This document shows positions 9,246-17,903 of a stretch of 64,000 nucleotides of DNA, piece after piece. This DNA comes from Sulfitobacter sp. W027 (GTDB lineage Bacteria; Pseudomonadota; Alphaproteobacteria; Rhodobacterales; Rhodobacteraceae), in contig NZ_CP083564.1 of the NCBI RefSeq assembly GCF_025143985.1, positions 2,171,501 to 2,235,500 on the forward strand, given 5' to 3'. The position numbers and the translations under genes are program-made. Numbering within the stretch: the stretch's first letter is position 1; the number at the start of each line of letters is the position of its first letter. The notes beneath the pieces were generated by a model, which saw nothing but the letters and a program-made list of their open reading frames with translations, searched no databases and had not been told where the DNA came from.

Positions 9246-9929
9246 ATGCCCGCAGATACCACCCCTACCCCGACAGACACCCCTACCGTGCAAATCGACA
9301 TCGTGTCGGATGTCATGTGTCCTTGGTGTATCGTGGGCTATAAACAACTGGAACAGGCGCTTGGCGCTGTTGGTGTCGGGGCCTATCTGCGCTGGCATCC
9401 GTTCGAGTTGAACCCCCAGATGCCTGCCGAGGGTCAAAACATGGCTGAGCATCTGGCCGAGAAGTACGGATCGACTCCTGCCCAATCGGTCGAGAATCGC
9501 AAACGGCTATCCCAGATGGGCCGCGATCTGGGCTTTACCTTTAATTTCTCCGATGACACGCGGATGCAAAACACCTTCGCCGCGCATCAATTGTTGACTT
9601 GGGCGCAGGTCAAAGGTCTGCAGCACCCGCTGAAAATGGCCCTCTTCGACGCGCATTTCACCCAAGGGCGCAATGTGAACGATAGCGAAGTGCTGGCCGA
9701 TGTCGCGGCTTCCGTCGGGCTGGACCAGGCCGAGGCGCTGGAAGTGCTAAGCAGTGGCAGCCTAGCTGAGCAAACCCGTGAAGCTCAGGATTTCTGGACC
9801 TCGCGGGGCATCTCCGGCGTGCCATCGATGATTTTTGAGGGCAAATACCTCGTCACCGGCGCACAGGGGGCCGAGAATTACGCCCAGATGCTGCGCAAGG
9901 TTTTGGAAGAGCGCGACGCTGCCGCCTGA
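9246..9929 (+). CDS. DsbA family oxidoreductase, FrnE-like
   Basis: 227 residues from the ATG at 9246, chosen because AAGGA lies nine bases ahead; longer upstream starts run over the tRNA flank. The CPWC active site appears in DIVSDVMCPWCIVG (about residue 26), on a thioredoxin fold with the helical insertion of the FrnE / 2-hydroxychromene isomerase-like branch (HPFELNP, QNTFAAHQLL), and the cis-proline loop GVPSMIF is present. There is no signal peptide, so it should act in the cytosol as a disulfide or polyketide-type oxidoreductase; its substrate is unknown. lipB follows 46 bases later. Confidence 0.88.
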   Translation: MPADTTPTPTDTPTVQIDIVSDVMCPWCIVGYKQLEQALGAVGVGAYLRWHPFELNPQMPAEGQNMAEHLAEKYGSTPAQSVENRKRLSQMGRDLGFTFNFSDDTRMQNTFAAHQLLTWAQVKGLQHPLKMALFDAHFTQGRNVNDSEVLADVAASVGLDQAEALEVLSSGSLAEQTREAQDFWTSRGISGVPSMIFEGKYLVTGAQGAENYAQMLRKVLEERDAAA

Positions 9930-9975
9930 CGCAGAGCCTCTGGCGGTGCGGCACAGGTCTTGCTAAGGCATCTCT

Positions 9976-10656
9976 ATGGTTGAATGGATCATCACCGACG
10001 GCTTGACCGATTACCGCAGCGCCGAGGCGTGGATGGAGGCGCGCGCCACCGCTATTTCCGCTGGTGAGGCCAAAGAATGCATCTGGCTGGTGGAGCATCC
10101 CCCGCTCTACACCGCCGGCACCTCGGCAAAAGCCGAAGACCTGACCGAGCCTGACCGATTCCCCGTCTACCCTACTCGGCGCGGCGGGCAATATACCTAC
10201 CACGGGCCGGGCCAGCGCGTGGCCTATGTCATGCTCGACGTGGCTGCACGAGGGCGCGATGTGCGCTGTTTCGTGCGCCAACTGGAGAATTGGGTGATCG
10301 CCACCTTAGACCAATTTAACCTGCGCGGAGAGATTCGCCCTGGTCGCGTTGGCGTCTGGGTGCAGCGGCCCGAAAAACCCGCGCAGCCCGATGGCAGCCC
10401 CGCCGAAGACAAGATCGCCGCGATTGGAATTCGGCTGCGCAAATGGGTTAGCTTTCACGGCATCAGCATCAACGTAGAGCCGGACCTCAGCCATTTTGGC
10501 GGCATTGTCCCCTGCGGCATCACGACCCATGGGGTAACCTCACTGGTCGATCTGGGCCTGCCCGTGACAATGGATGATGTCGACCTTGCCCTTCGCGCAA
10601 CCTTTGAGGATGTCTTTGCAAGCGATCCTGTCGGCAGTTGCGATATCGCCTCCTGA
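9976..10656 (+). CDS. lipB: Octanoyl-[ACP]:protein N-octanoyltransferase LipB
   Basis: 226 residues, normal for LipB. The family signature [13 protein letters not shown] lies at about residues 69-80, the lysine of EDKIAAIG at 146, and the catalytic cysteine in [16 protein letters not shown] at 180. LipB moves octanoate from acyl carrier protein to lipoyl domains of enzymes such as pyruvate dehydrogenase, and LipA then inserts sulfur. lipA is not in this window. The gene stands alone ahead of ctaD. Confidence 0.96.
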   Translation: MVEWIITDGLTDYRSAEAWMEARATAISAGEAKECIWLVEHPPLYTAGTSAKAEDLTEPDRFPVYPTRRGGQYTYHGPGQRVAYVMLDVAARGRDVRCFVRQLENWVIATLDQFNLRGEIRPGRVGVWVQRPEKPAQPDGSPAEDKIAAIGIRLRKWVSFHGISINVEPDLSHFGGIVPCGITTHGVTSLVDLGLPVTMDDVDLALRATFEDVFASDPVGSCDIAS

Positions 10657-10841
10657 CGGTCCGAGAGCCCGTGCCGAGCGCGCCCCACCTTGATTTTACG
10701 GCCACAACACTCGGGCAAAAAATACCCTCCCTGCGACCATCGCGCCCATTGCCCCCGCGAAGCGAGCGCTCTAAAACGGGCGCGACTACGCATGCGCCGC
10801 CTATGGTGCCATGTGTCCAATTCATTTGCAGGAGGCACCGC

Positions 10842-12515
10842 ATGGCAGACGCAGCCATTCACGGCCAAGATCATCACGACGACCGGGGGTTCTTCACCCG
10901 GTGGTTCATGTCCACCAACCACAAAGACATCGGTATTTTGTACCTGATCGTCTCGGCTTTCGTGGGTCTTATCTCGGTGGCATTCACCGTTTACATGCGC
11001 CTTGAGCTCATGGATCCCGGCGTTCAATACATGTGTATGGAAGGCGCGCGTTTCATCGCGGATAGTGCCGCTGCATGTACGCCGAACGGTCATCTGTGGA
11101 ACGTGCTGATCACCGGCCACGGCATCCTGATGATGTTCTTCGTTGTGATTCCCGCTCTCTTCGGTGGGTTCGGCAACTACTTCATGCCGCTGCAAATCGG
11201 CGCGCCGGACATGGCCTTCCCGCGGATGAACAACCTCAGCTTCTGGCTCTATGTGGCCGGCACGACGCTGGCGGTCTGCTCGATCCTGACCCCGGGCGGC
11301 AACGGCCAGCTCGGCTCCGGCGTGGGCTGGGTGCTCTACCCGCCGCTCTCGGTGCGCGAAGCAGGCATGTCGATGGACTTCGCGATCTTCGCTGTCCACG
11401 TCTCGGGTGCCTCGTCGATCCTCGGCGCGATTAACATGATCACCACCTTCCTGAACATGCGCGCCCCAGGCATGACCCTGTTCAAAGTGCCGCTCTTCGC
11501 GTGGTCGATCTTCGTTACAAGCTGGCTGATCCTTCTGTCCTTGCCGGTTCTGGCGGGCGCGATCACCATGCTGCTAATGGACCGTAACTTCGGCTTTGCC
11601 TTCTTTGACCCCGCAGGCGGTGGTGACCCGATCCTCTACCAGCACATCCTGTGGTTTTTCGGTCACCCCGAAGTTTACATCATCATCCTACCGGGCTTTG
11701 GCATCATCTCCCACGTGATTGCGACCTTCTCGCGCAAACCGGTCTTCGGCTACCTGCCGATGGTCTGGGCGATCATCGCGATTGGCGCTCTGGGCTTCGT
11801 CGTCTGGGCCCACCACATGTACACGGTGGGCATGACCCTGAACCAGCAGGCCTACTTCATGCTGGCCACCATGGTCATCGCGGTGCCGACAGGGGTGAAG
11901 GTCTTCAGCTGGATCGCCACCATGTGGGGCGGCTCTATCGAGTTCAAAACACCGATGCTCTGGGCCTTCGGCTTCCTGTTCCTCTTCACCGTCGGTGGCG
12001 TCACCGGCATCGTGCTGAGCCAAGCCGCCGTCGACCGCGCCTATCACGACACCTACTACGTCGTGGCACACTTCCACTACGTGATGTCCCTCGGTGCCGT
12101 CTTTGCCATCTTCGCAGGCATCTACTTCTACCTGCCCAAGATGACAGGCCGCATGTACCCCGAATGGGCAGGCAAGCTGCACTTCTGGGCGATGTTTATC
12201 GGCGCCAACCTGACCTTCTTCCCCCAGCACTTCTTGGGCCGTCAGGGCATGCCACGCCGCTACATCGACTATCCTGAGGCCTTCGCCTACTGGAACCAGT
12301 GGTCCTCGATCGGTGCCTTCCTCAGCTTCGCCTCCTTCCTGTTCTTTTTCGGGATCATGGCCTACACGCTGACCCGCGGCGCCCGCTCCACCGCAAACAA
12401 CCCGTGGAACGAGTTCGCCGACACGCTGGAATGGACCCTGCCCAGCCCGCCGCCCGAACACACGTTCGAGCAGCTTCCAAAACAGGAAGACTGGGACAAG
12501 CAGCACAGCCACTAA
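10842..12515 (+). CDS. ctaD: Cytochrome c oxidase subunit I
   Basis: 557 residues starting at the ATG at 10842, 8 bases behind a perfect AGGAGG-type site. All haem and copper ligands are visible: the histidine of GHGILMMFF for haem a, the cross-linked HPEVY motif of CuB ([14 protein letters not shown]) that marks the A1 type, the HH pair (WAHHMYTVG), and the [10 protein letters not shown] pair for haems a3 and a. About 12 membrane helices are present. This is the catalytic, proton-pumping subunit of the aa3 oxidase in the inner membrane. Subunits II and III (ctaC, ctaE) are not adjacent, as is usual for isolated ctaD copies in Rhodobacterales. Confidence 0.97.
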   Translation: MADAAIHGQDHHDDRGFFTRWFMSTNHKDIGILYLIVSAFVGLISVAFTVYMRLELMDPGVQYMCMEGARFIADSAAACTPNGHLWNVLITGHGILMMFFVVIPALFGGFGNYFMPLQIGAPDMAFPRMNNLSFWLYVAGTTLAVCSILTPGGNGQLGSGVGWVLYPPLSVREAGMSMDFAIFAVHVSGASSILGAINMITTFLNMRAPGMTLFKVPLFAWSIFVTSWLILLSLPVLAGAITMLLMDRNFGFAFFDPAGGGDPILYQHILWFFGHPEVYIIILPGFGIISHVIATFSRKPVFGYLPMVWAIIAIGALGFVVWAHHMYTVGMTLNQQAYFMLATMVIAVPTGVKVFSWIATMWGGSIEFKTPMLWAFGFLFLFTVGGVTGIVLSQAAVDRAYHDTYYVVAHFHYVMSLGAVFAIFAGIYFYLPKMTGRMYPEWAGKLHFWAMFIGANLTFFPQHFLGRQGMPRRYIDYPEAFAYWNQWSSIGAFLSFASFLFFFGIMAYTLTRGARSTANNPWNEFADTLEWTLPSPPPEHTFEQLPKQEDWDKQHSH

Positions 12516-12533
12516 GTGCTGCGTCACAATTTT

Positions 12534-12566
12534 AAAGGCCCCGCCACATGCGGGGCCTTTTCTTTT
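12534..12566 (+). terminator. Intrinsic terminator of ctaD
   Basis: AAAGGCCCCGC and GCGGGGCCTTT flank a 5-base loop and run into TTTTCTTTT, 18 bases past the ctaD stop. It is the strongest intrinsic terminator seen in the window. Confidence 0.9.
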
Positions 12567-12616
12567 GCACCGCTGCACTGTCACACTCGGCGAAAGCCCT
12601 AGACAAAGGTCACCCC

Positions 12617-13006
12617 ATGCCTCTCACCCTCACCCCGATCTACGCAGCCCTTTGCGCGCTGGTCTTCCTCGGCCTCAGCTGGCATGTGATTGCCTACCGG
12701 CGCGCCAATCGCATCTCTCTCGGCGATACCGGAGACAAAGCGCTGCTCAAACGCATGCGCGCACAGGCCAATGCGGCAGAATACATGCCCATCGCGCTGA
12801 TTTTGCTGTCGCTGACCGAAGCTAATGGCGCACCCGCCCTGGCAGTCCACGCCCTTGGCCTCGCGCTGCTGACGGGCCGCATCCTGCACCCTCTAGGCTT
12901 TGCCGCCACCCCGCAAAAATTCATTCTGCGCCAGGTCGGCATGGTGCTGACCCTCGGCATGATCGCCGTATCGGCCCTCGGTCTACTGGGTCACGCCTTC
13001 TTCTGA
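12617..13006 (+). CDS. MAPEG family membrane protein
   Basis: 129 residues from the ATG at 12617. Four hydrophobic helices are present, with the MAPEG signature between helices 1 and 2 (ISLGDTGDKALLKRMRAQANAAEYMPIALILLSL at about residues 37-70), and the later GRILHPLGFA is typical as well. Bacterial MAPEG proteins are integral membrane enzymes related to microsomal glutathione transferase; the substrate of this YecN-like type is not known. It sits alone after the ctaD terminator. Confidence 0.85.
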   Translation: MPLTLTPIYAALCALVFLGLSWHVIAYRRANRISLGDTGDKALLKRMRAQANAAEYMPIALILLSLTEANGAPALAVHALGLALLTGRILHPLGFAATPQKFILRQVGMVLTLGMIAVSALGLLGHAFF

Positions 13007-13139
13007 TTCATCCTTTTTCAAATACCCGCGGGGGTCCGGGGGCAGCGCCCCCGCCCTGCGCAATTTTTTCCGTCCAAAACCACATTTCCCTCTTGAAGCC
13101 CCCTGCCCCAATGGGTATTTCGCCCTCACCAGACGGTAA

Positions 13140-13214
13140 GCGGGCGTAGCTCAGGGGTAGAGCATAACCTTGCCAAGGTTAGGGTCGGGCGTTCGAATCG
13201 CCTCGCCCGCTCCA
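13140..13214 (+). tRNA. tRNA-Gly (anticodon GCC), copy 1
   Basis: 75 nt including an encoded CCA. Acceptor arms are GCGGGCG/CGCCCGC, the anticodon loop is TTGCCAA and the T loop TTCGAAT. It is identical to the copy at 13371. Confidence 0.98.
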
Positions 13215-13226
13215 TCTGGTTTGCAC

Positions 13227-13262
13227 AGGGTCGCCTCTTCGGATGCGGCCCTTTGTGTTTTT
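13227..13262 (+). terminator. Terminator behind tRNA-Gly copy 1
   Basis: AGGGTCGC (13227-13234) and GCGGCCCT (13245-13252) pair with one G-T wobble around a CTCTTCGGAT loop, followed by TTGTGTTTTT. It would allow the two tRNA-Gly genes to be separate transcripts. Confidence 0.6.
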
Positions 13263-13370
13263 CGCCCCCTAAAAGTCGCCCTTAAAAAACGTATGTACCC
13301 GGTCAAGCCGCCGCATTTTACCTCTTGCAGCCCCCCGCGCGAATGGGTATTCCCCCCTCACCAACCGGAT

Positions 13371-13445
13371 GCGGGCGTAGCTCAGGGGTAGAGCATAACC
13401 TTGCCAAGGTTAGGGTCGGGCGTTCGAATCGCCTCGCCCGCTCCA
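13371..13445 (+). tRNA. tRNA-Gly (anticodon GCC), copy 2
   Basis: It is identical over 75 nt to the copy at 13140-13214. The upstream 25 bases are also alike (AATGGGTATT then CCCTCACCA), so the promoter region was probably duplicated along with the gene. Confidence 0.98.
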
Positions 13446-13474
13446 GGTTGGTCCTACCACCCCGTAGGACACGC

Positions 13475-13503
13475 AAAGCCGCCCTTTTGGGCGGCTTTTG
13501 TGT
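13475..13503 (+). terminator. Terminator behind tRNA-Gly copy 2
   Basis: AAAGCCGCCC and GGGCGGCTTTT around a TTTT loop, followed by GTGT. Confidence 0.8.
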
Positions 13504-13523
13504 ATCCGCCCCCAAACTGACAC

Positions 13524-13553
13524 AAAAAAACGCCCCATGACGAACACGGGGCG
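13524..13553 (-). terminator. Intrinsic terminator, minus strand
   Basis: CGCCCC (13553-13548) and GGGGCG (13536-13531) form the arms, with TTTTTTT at 13530-13524. It ends the rlmB transcript and/or the candidate small RNA. Confidence 0.85.
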
Positions 13554-13612
13554 TATAGGTACGGAACGAGGGACAGTAGGTGGCCGGCAGGCGTTCCGGG
13601 CCTGCGGTCACC
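13524..13612 (-). ncRNA. Candidate structured small RNA behind rlmB
   Basis: On the minus strand, 91 bases past the rlmB stop, the segment starting at 13612 folds into a strong hairpin: GGTG then CCGCAGGC pair with GCCTGCGG (one bulged C) then CACC, with loop CCGGAAC. The sequence CGGAACG spanning that loop (13598-13592) is exactly complementary to CGTTCCG 24 bases downstream (13568-13562), so a pseudoknot or a switch between two folds is possible. An intrinsic terminator follows (CGCCCC/GGGGCG, then seven T, 13553-13524). It could be a free small RNA or a processed 3' end of the rlmB mRNA. I do not recognise the family. Confidence 0.5.
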
Positions 13613-13702
13613 TTTAAATTTAGGAAGCCTCAGCCGTTTTCAAAGGGGCCGAAGCCTGCTGCCCCGTCCCCAAACTCATTTTGAGCCAATTTCTGCCGAT
13701 TC

Positions 13703-14479
13703 TCAGCCCCCCACCCGGCTCGCGTAAAGCGCGATGGCCGCGGCATTGGACACGTTGAGCGAGCCGAAACCGCCCGCCGCGTCGATCCGCACCAGCGCAT
13801 CCACTGTCTCACGTGTCTTTTCACGCAGCCCCGGCCCCTCGGCCCCCAAGACAAGCGCCACAGGACGATCCCGGCGGCCTTCTACCGCGCCTTCGATGGT
13901 CTGCTCCGCCTCCCCATCAAGCCCCAGCACCAGATAGCCCATGTCCTGCAGCGCACGGATCGCGTCAGCAAGGTTGCGCACGCGCAGGTAGGGCTGGCGC
14001 TCCAGCGCGCCGCTCGCGGTCTTGGCCAACGCCCCCGTCTCAGGTGCGGAGTGGTGTTTGGTACCGATCACGGCCGATGCCCCCAAAACTTCAGCCGAGC
14101 GGAGAATCGCGCCAACGTTATGCGGGTCAGTCACCCGGTCGAGCAGCAACAGACGTGGCGCAGTGTCACCAATGGCGACATCCTCCAACCGACCCCAGTT
14201 CAGCGGCTTCACTTCCAGCACTGCACCTTGGTGAACGGAATTCGGATCAAGCGGCGGACGGAACTTGCGCGGGTCAACGACTTCAGGCGTGATTCCCGCC
14301 TCCGCGATGGCATCTTCCAACTTCGCTTGGGCATTCGGCGTGACCATCAGCTGCAGTTTTTCCCGGTTGGGATTCATCAAGGCGTCGCGCACCGCATGCA
14401 GGCCAAAAAGCCAAACTGTCTGCGCCGCGTCGGCCTTTTTGTCCTGCTCTTTTTGCACGACCCATTTGGGTTTCTTCAT
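13703..14479 (-). CDS. rlmB: 23S rRNA (guanosine-2'-O-)-methyltransferase RlmB
   Basis: 258 residues from the ATG at 14479, which has AAGGA 10 bases ahead; longer in-frame starts (to 14557) reach towards the tRNA-Tyr promoter. The N-terminal RNA-binding domain has the WLFGLHAVRDAL motif. The C-terminal SPOUT fold has motif 1 (LLLDRVTDPHNVGAILRSAE, about residues 122-141), motif 2 (LVLGAEGPGLRE) and motif 3 (GSLNVSNAAAIALYA), so the knotted SAM site is complete. It methylates a guanosine in the 23S rRNA peptidyl-transferase region. The first 20 residues are lysine-rich. Confidence 0.93.
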   Translation of the reverse strand: MKKPKWVVQKEQDKKADAAQTVWLFGLHAVRDALMNPNREKLQLMVTPNAQAKLEDAIAEAGITPEVVDPRKFRPPLDPNSVHQGAVLEVKPLNWGRLEDVAIGDTAPRLLLLDRVTDPHNVGAILRSAEVLGASAVIGTKHHSAPETGALAKTASGALERQPYLRVRNLADAIRALQDMGYLVLGLDGEAEQTIEGAVEGRRDRPVALVLGAEGPGLREKTRETVDALVRIDAAGGFGSLNVSNAAAIALYASRVGG

Positions 14480-14592
14480 CTCTTTATCCTTTCGCGCGAT
14501 TTCCCCAAGATTTCTCGGGAATTCGCCTTGACGGTCCTTTGGGTCGCTTGTAATCACGCCCCCACGTCAGGTGCAATGCACCGGGACAAAGT

Positions 14593-14676
14593 GGGCGACA
14601 GGCCGCAAGGTGTGGCAGGGGACTGTAACTCCCTCGCGGAGACGCACGCCTGGTTCGATTCCAGGGTCGCCCACCA
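14593..14676 (+). tRNA. tRNA-Tyr (anticodon GTA)
   Basis: Class II tRNA with acceptor arms GGGCGAC/GTCGCCC, anticodon loop CTGTAAC, a long variable arm, T arm CCTGG-TTCGATT-CCAGG, discriminator A and an encoded CCA at 14674-14676. It is divergent from rlmB. Confidence 0.96.
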
Positions 14677-14813
14677 CTTTATCCTTTCTATATGGCCCTC
14701 GCTTTTGCGAGATGCGGCAGAATCTGACCGGGTCGCTTCATCAAGGGTTCACAGTTAATCCGTTTCATGCTGCCCCCTCGTTCCCCCCATCCAACTGCGC
14801 CGATGCACGCCCT

Positions 14814-15389
14814 TCACAGGATCAGCACATCCCCGCGCTTGTAACCGACCAGCTCCATACTCAGATCGTCGTAAACCAGCTGAATCCGAACCGTTTGGAC
14901 GGAACCGAGATCAAACGTCAGATAGGGCTGCGGATCGACGTCCAGGATCGCATTTGGCGTTGGCAGCGTGTCGTGACAGGGCGGCATCGGCCAGTTCTGC
15001 ATCGGCCCATCGTTTACCGCGATTGCCATGACGGCCAGCCCGCAGCGCCAACTCCACAGATGGGTGACATAGACGAGGTCCTTTCCGTTATACTCCCGTA
15101 CCGCGGTCCAATTGCCACGCGTGGCGTTCAGGATCGACTTCACCTCCGCGGCGGTGGTGAACCGCCCTGTGGGGGTTTGATCCTCGGCGACCAAGCCCGG
15201 GGGCACGGCGGCCATGTGGAATGCCCGAGCCGGGGCTGCGGGCGTCGGTGGCGCCGCCGGGCTGGCCGGAGCTGCGGGCCGCGCGGGGGCCTGCACCGTC
15301 ATCGGCATATCCGGTCGGCCAATCCCGTCCGAGGGCGCAGGTGATCCGCCGATACTGATTACGATCACCGCGAAAACAAGATCGAACAT
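14814..15389 (-). CDS. Conserved hypothetical protein with N-terminal hydrophobic segment
   Basis: 191 residues that I do not recognise. Residues 1-15 are hydrophobic (MFDLVFAVIVISIGG), like a weak anchor or signal. Residues 25-60 are rich in proline and alanine. The C-terminal 110 residues look folded and contain a G-R-F-T-T-A-A-E-V-K-S-I-L-N stretch, two cysteines (SWRCGLAVM and PPCHDT) and a final ELVGYKRGDVLIL. The layout suggests a small envelope protein with a flexible linker and a C-terminal domain facing the periplasm. It is divergent from the putative glycosyltransferase at 15463 and shares its promoter region. Confidence 0.65.
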   Translation of the reverse strand: MFDLVFAVIVISIGGSPAPSDGIGRPDMPMTVQAPARPAAPASPAAPPTPAAPARAFHMAAVPPGLVAEDQTPTGRFTTAAEVKSILNATRGNWTAVREYNGKDLVYVTHLWSWRCGLAVMAIAVNDGPMQNWPMPPCHDTLPTPNAILDVDPQPYLTFDLGSVQTVRIQLVYDDLSMELVGYKRGDVLIL

Positions 15390-15462
15390 CCAGTACCCTC
15401 CTGCAGACCGCTAAATTGGTGGCTTTTACCAGCAGATACATGCCCTTATACTGGCGAAAACC

Positions 15463-16485
15463 ATGAGGCTGCGTCCAAGTATGACACGCAATTCGCGTAT
15501 CCCGCAAATTTTCAACGTCGTCATCGTGGCCCAACAGGGTCGTCTGGCCTATGAGGCGCTGCTTTTCGCGGCCTCCCTGAGGCACTCCTGCCCCGACTTC
15601 AAAGGACGTTTGTTGATAGCGGAGCCGCAGCCCGGCCCGCTTTGGGACGGGGACCCGCGCATCGCCAATGACACTCTGCGCGACGCGCTCGTGGACCTCG
15701 GGGCAGAGTTCATCTCCTTCGAAAGCCAGCATTTCGGCACCGCCTACCCCTATGGCAACAAAATCGAGATGCTCAGCGCCCTGCCCGCGGGCGAACCCTT
15801 TGTTTTCTTTGACACTGACACTTTGATCACCGGTGATCTTAACGACGTGCCTTTTGACTTTGACCGCCCCTCCGCCTCCCTTCGGCGCGAGGGGACATGG
15901 CCAGAGCCACAGCTTTACGGGCCGGGCTATACCGGACTGTGGAAATCGCTCTACGACAAATTCGACCTCGACTTTGCCAGCAGCCTCGATTTCAGCCAGC
16001 CGGATGAATATTGGCGCCGTTATCTCTATTTTAACGCGGGCTTCTTCTACTACCGCTGCCCCCGCGAATTTAGGGAGCTTTTCTTGCGCTACGCGCTTGC
16101 GGTGCGTGACGACCCTCCGGTTGAGCTTTGCGCGCAGAGCTTTGATCCCTGGCTCGACCAGATCGTACTGCCGCTGGTGATCCACGCGCTTGGCGGCGGG
16201 CGCGACGCCCTGCCCTCTGGCCTGCTGGATGGCACGGTGTCCTGCCACTACCGCTTCCTGCCGCTGCTCTACGCCCGTGAAAGCGACCGTGCCATTAAGG
16301 TGCTTGAGGCCGTAAGCGCCCCCAACTGGATGAAAAAGCTGCTGAAAGAACGCGATGCGATCAAGCGGATGGTGTACCAAGGGCGCGGTGCCAAGGTGCG
16401 CGCGCTCTTTGATCAAGACAACCTGCCCCGGCGCGAACAGGCGATCCGCAACCGGATCAAATCCAACGGCTTTTGGATGCGCTGA
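15463..16485 (+). CDS. Putative glycosyltransferase (GT-A-like), Roseobacter conserved type
   Basis: 340 residues; an alternative start at 15481 would remove six residues, and neither has a clear ribosome site. The N-terminal half has the strand-helix order of a GT-A nucleotide-sugar fold (FNVVIVAQQGRLAYEALLFAASL), followed by the acidic motif FVFFDTDTLITGDL at about residues 110-123, which fits the DxD metal/nucleotide-sugar site. A later YLYFNAGFFYYRC resembles the acceptor loop of GT8-like enzymes. The C-terminal 60 residues are basic. Substrate and product are unknown. A conserved protein of other function cannot be excluded. Confidence 0.6.
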   Translation: MRLRPSMTRNSRIPQIFNVVIVAQQGRLAYEALLFAASLRHSCPDFKGRLLIAEPQPGPLWDGDPRIANDTLRDALVDLGAEFISFESQHFGTAYPYGNKIEMLSALPAGEPFVFFDTDTLITGDLNDVPFDFDRPSASLRREGTWPEPQLYGPGYTGLWKSLYDKFDLDFASSLDFSQPDEYWRRYLYFNAGFFYYRCPREFRELFLRYALAVRDDPPVELCAQSFDPWLDQIVLPLVIHALGGGRDALPSGLLDGTVSCHYRFLPLLYARESDRAIKVLEAVSAPNWMKKLLKERDAIKRMVYQGRGAKVRALFDQDNLPRREQAIRNRIKSNGFWMR

Positions 16486-16562
16486 GGGCTGCGTCCCCCG
16501 TTGTCTGGATGGATCTTTGCGCCTAGGCTGCGCGAAATCCGTTTTTCTGAGAGGACAGACCA

Positions 16563-17855
16563 ATGGCCGATAGCCCCAATCATCATTTCGACACGTTGCA
16601 AATTCACGCCGGCGCCCACCCCGACCCGGCCACCGGTGCGCGGCAGACGCCGATTTACCAGACGACGGCCTATGTCTTTCGCGATGCGGACCACGCGGCG
16701 GCGCTCTTTAACCTGCAAGAGGTGGGTTACATCTATTCGCGCCTGACCAACCCCACCAATGCCGTTCTACAAGAGCGTATTGCAACGCTTGAAGGCGGTG
16801 TCGGCGCGGTTTGCTGTTCCTCGGGCCATGCGGCCCAGATCATGGCGCTGTTCCCACTGATGGGGCCGGGCAAGAACATCGTCGCCTCCACGCGTCTTTA
16901 CGGCGGCACGGTCACGCAGTTCAGCCATACGATCAAACGCTTCGGCTGGTCCTGCAAATTCGTCGACTTCGACGATCCGCAGGCCGTTGCTGATGCCATT
17001 GACGATGACACCCGCGCGATCTTTGGCGAGGCCATCGCAAACCCCGGCGGCTATATCATGGACGTGCGCGCCATTGCCGATGTGGCCGATGCGGCGGGCA
17101 TTCCGCTGATCATCGACAACACCAGCGCCACGCCCTACCTCTGTCGCCCGATCGAACTCGGCGCGACGCTGGTCGTCCATTCCACCACGAAATACCTCAC
17201 CGGGAACGGCACTGTGATGGGCGGTTGCGTGGTGGATTCGGGCAAGTTCGACTGGTCAGCCAATGACAAATTCCCCTCGCTCAGCCAGCCAGAGGAAGCC
17301 TACCACGGCATGAAATTCCACGAGACCTTCGGCGCGATGGCCTTCACCTTCCACGGCATCGCCATTGGGTTGCGCGATCTGGGCATGACCATGAACCCGC
17401 AAGCGGCGCATTACACGCTGATGGGGATCGAGACCCTGTCGCTGCGGATGGACCGCCATGTGCAGAACGCGGTAAAGGTGGCGGAATGGCTCGAACAGGA
17501 CGATCGCGTCGATTACGTCACCTATGCCGGGTTGAAATCCTCGCCCTATCACAAGCGCATGCAAAAGGTCTGCCCCAAGGGCGCGGGCGGGCTGTTCACC
17601 TTCGCGGTCAAAGGCGGCTATGACGCCTGTGTGAAGCTGGTCAACAGCCTTGAAATCTTTAGCCATGTGGCGAACTTGGGCGATACGCGTTCGCTGATCA
17701 TTCACTCCGCCTCCACCACCCACCGCCAGCTCACTGAAGAGCAGCAGGAAGCGGCGGGTGCTGGACCCGGCGTGGTGCGTATCTCAATCGGGACGGAGAA
17801 TGCCGACGATCTGATCGCCGATCTGGATCAAGCGCTGGCCAAAGCCACGGCCTGA
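16563..17855 (+). CDS. metY: O-acetylhomoserine aminocarboxypropyltransferase / sulfhydrylase
   Basis: 430 residues, the usual length of this PLP enzyme of the cystathionine-gamma-synthase family. The N-terminal FDTLQIHAGAHPDPATGARQTPIYQTTAYVF block, the substrate loop with YIYSRLTNPTNAVLQERIA, the DNTSATPYLCRPIELGA aspartate and the PLP lysine in VHSTTKYLTGNGTVMGG (about residue 209) are all present. It makes homocysteine (or methionine) from O-acetylhomoserine and sulfide or methanethiol in the cytosol, and so links with metF and metR at 46-48 kb. GAGAGGACAG precedes the start. No SAM riboswitch is visible in the 77 bases upstream. Confidence 0.93.
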   Translation: MADSPNHHFDTLQIHAGAHPDPATGARQTPIYQTTAYVFRDADHAAALFNLQEVGYIYSRLTNPTNAVLQERIATLEGGVGAVCCSSGHAAQIMALFPLMGPGKNIVASTRLYGGTVTQFSHTIKRFGWSCKFVDFDDPQAVADAIDDDTRAIFGEAIANPGGYIMDVRAIADVADAAGIPLIIDNTSATPYLCRPIELGATLVVHSTTKYLTGNGTVMGGCVVDSGKFDWSANDKFPSLSQPEEAYHGMKFHETFGAMAFTFHGIAIGLRDLGMTMNPQAAHYTLMGIETLSLRMDRHVQNAVKVAEWLEQDDRVDYVTYAGLKSSPYHKRMQKVCPKGAGGLFTFAVKGGYDACVKLVNSLEIFSHVANLGDTRSLIIHSASTTHRQLTEEQQEAAGAGPGVVRISIGTENADDLIADLDQALAKATA

Positions 17856-17863
17856 GCTCATCC

Positions 17864-17891
17864 CCCGCCGGGCAAACCGGCGGGTTTTTTT
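17864..17891 (+). terminator. Intrinsic terminator of metY
   Basis: CCCGCCGG and CCGGCGGG arms with loop GCAAA, then seven T. It lies nine bases past the metY stop and faces the SIMPL gene. Confidence 0.9.
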
Positions 17892-17903
17892 GCGCGGCGC
17901 GGC

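Noticed and set aside
13318..13611. 97-residue minus-strand frame over tRNA-Gly copy 2
   Set aside because: It crosses a tRNA and two terminators in antisense, so it is not a protein gene.
16486..16562. SAM riboswitch ahead of metY
   Set aside because: None of the SAM-I or SAM-II core motifs are visible in the 77 bases.
15088..16563. 491-residue minus-strand frame across the glycosyltransferase-like gene
   Set aside because: It runs opposite to the better supported plus-strand gene and overlaps the 191-residue gene in another frame; no family features.
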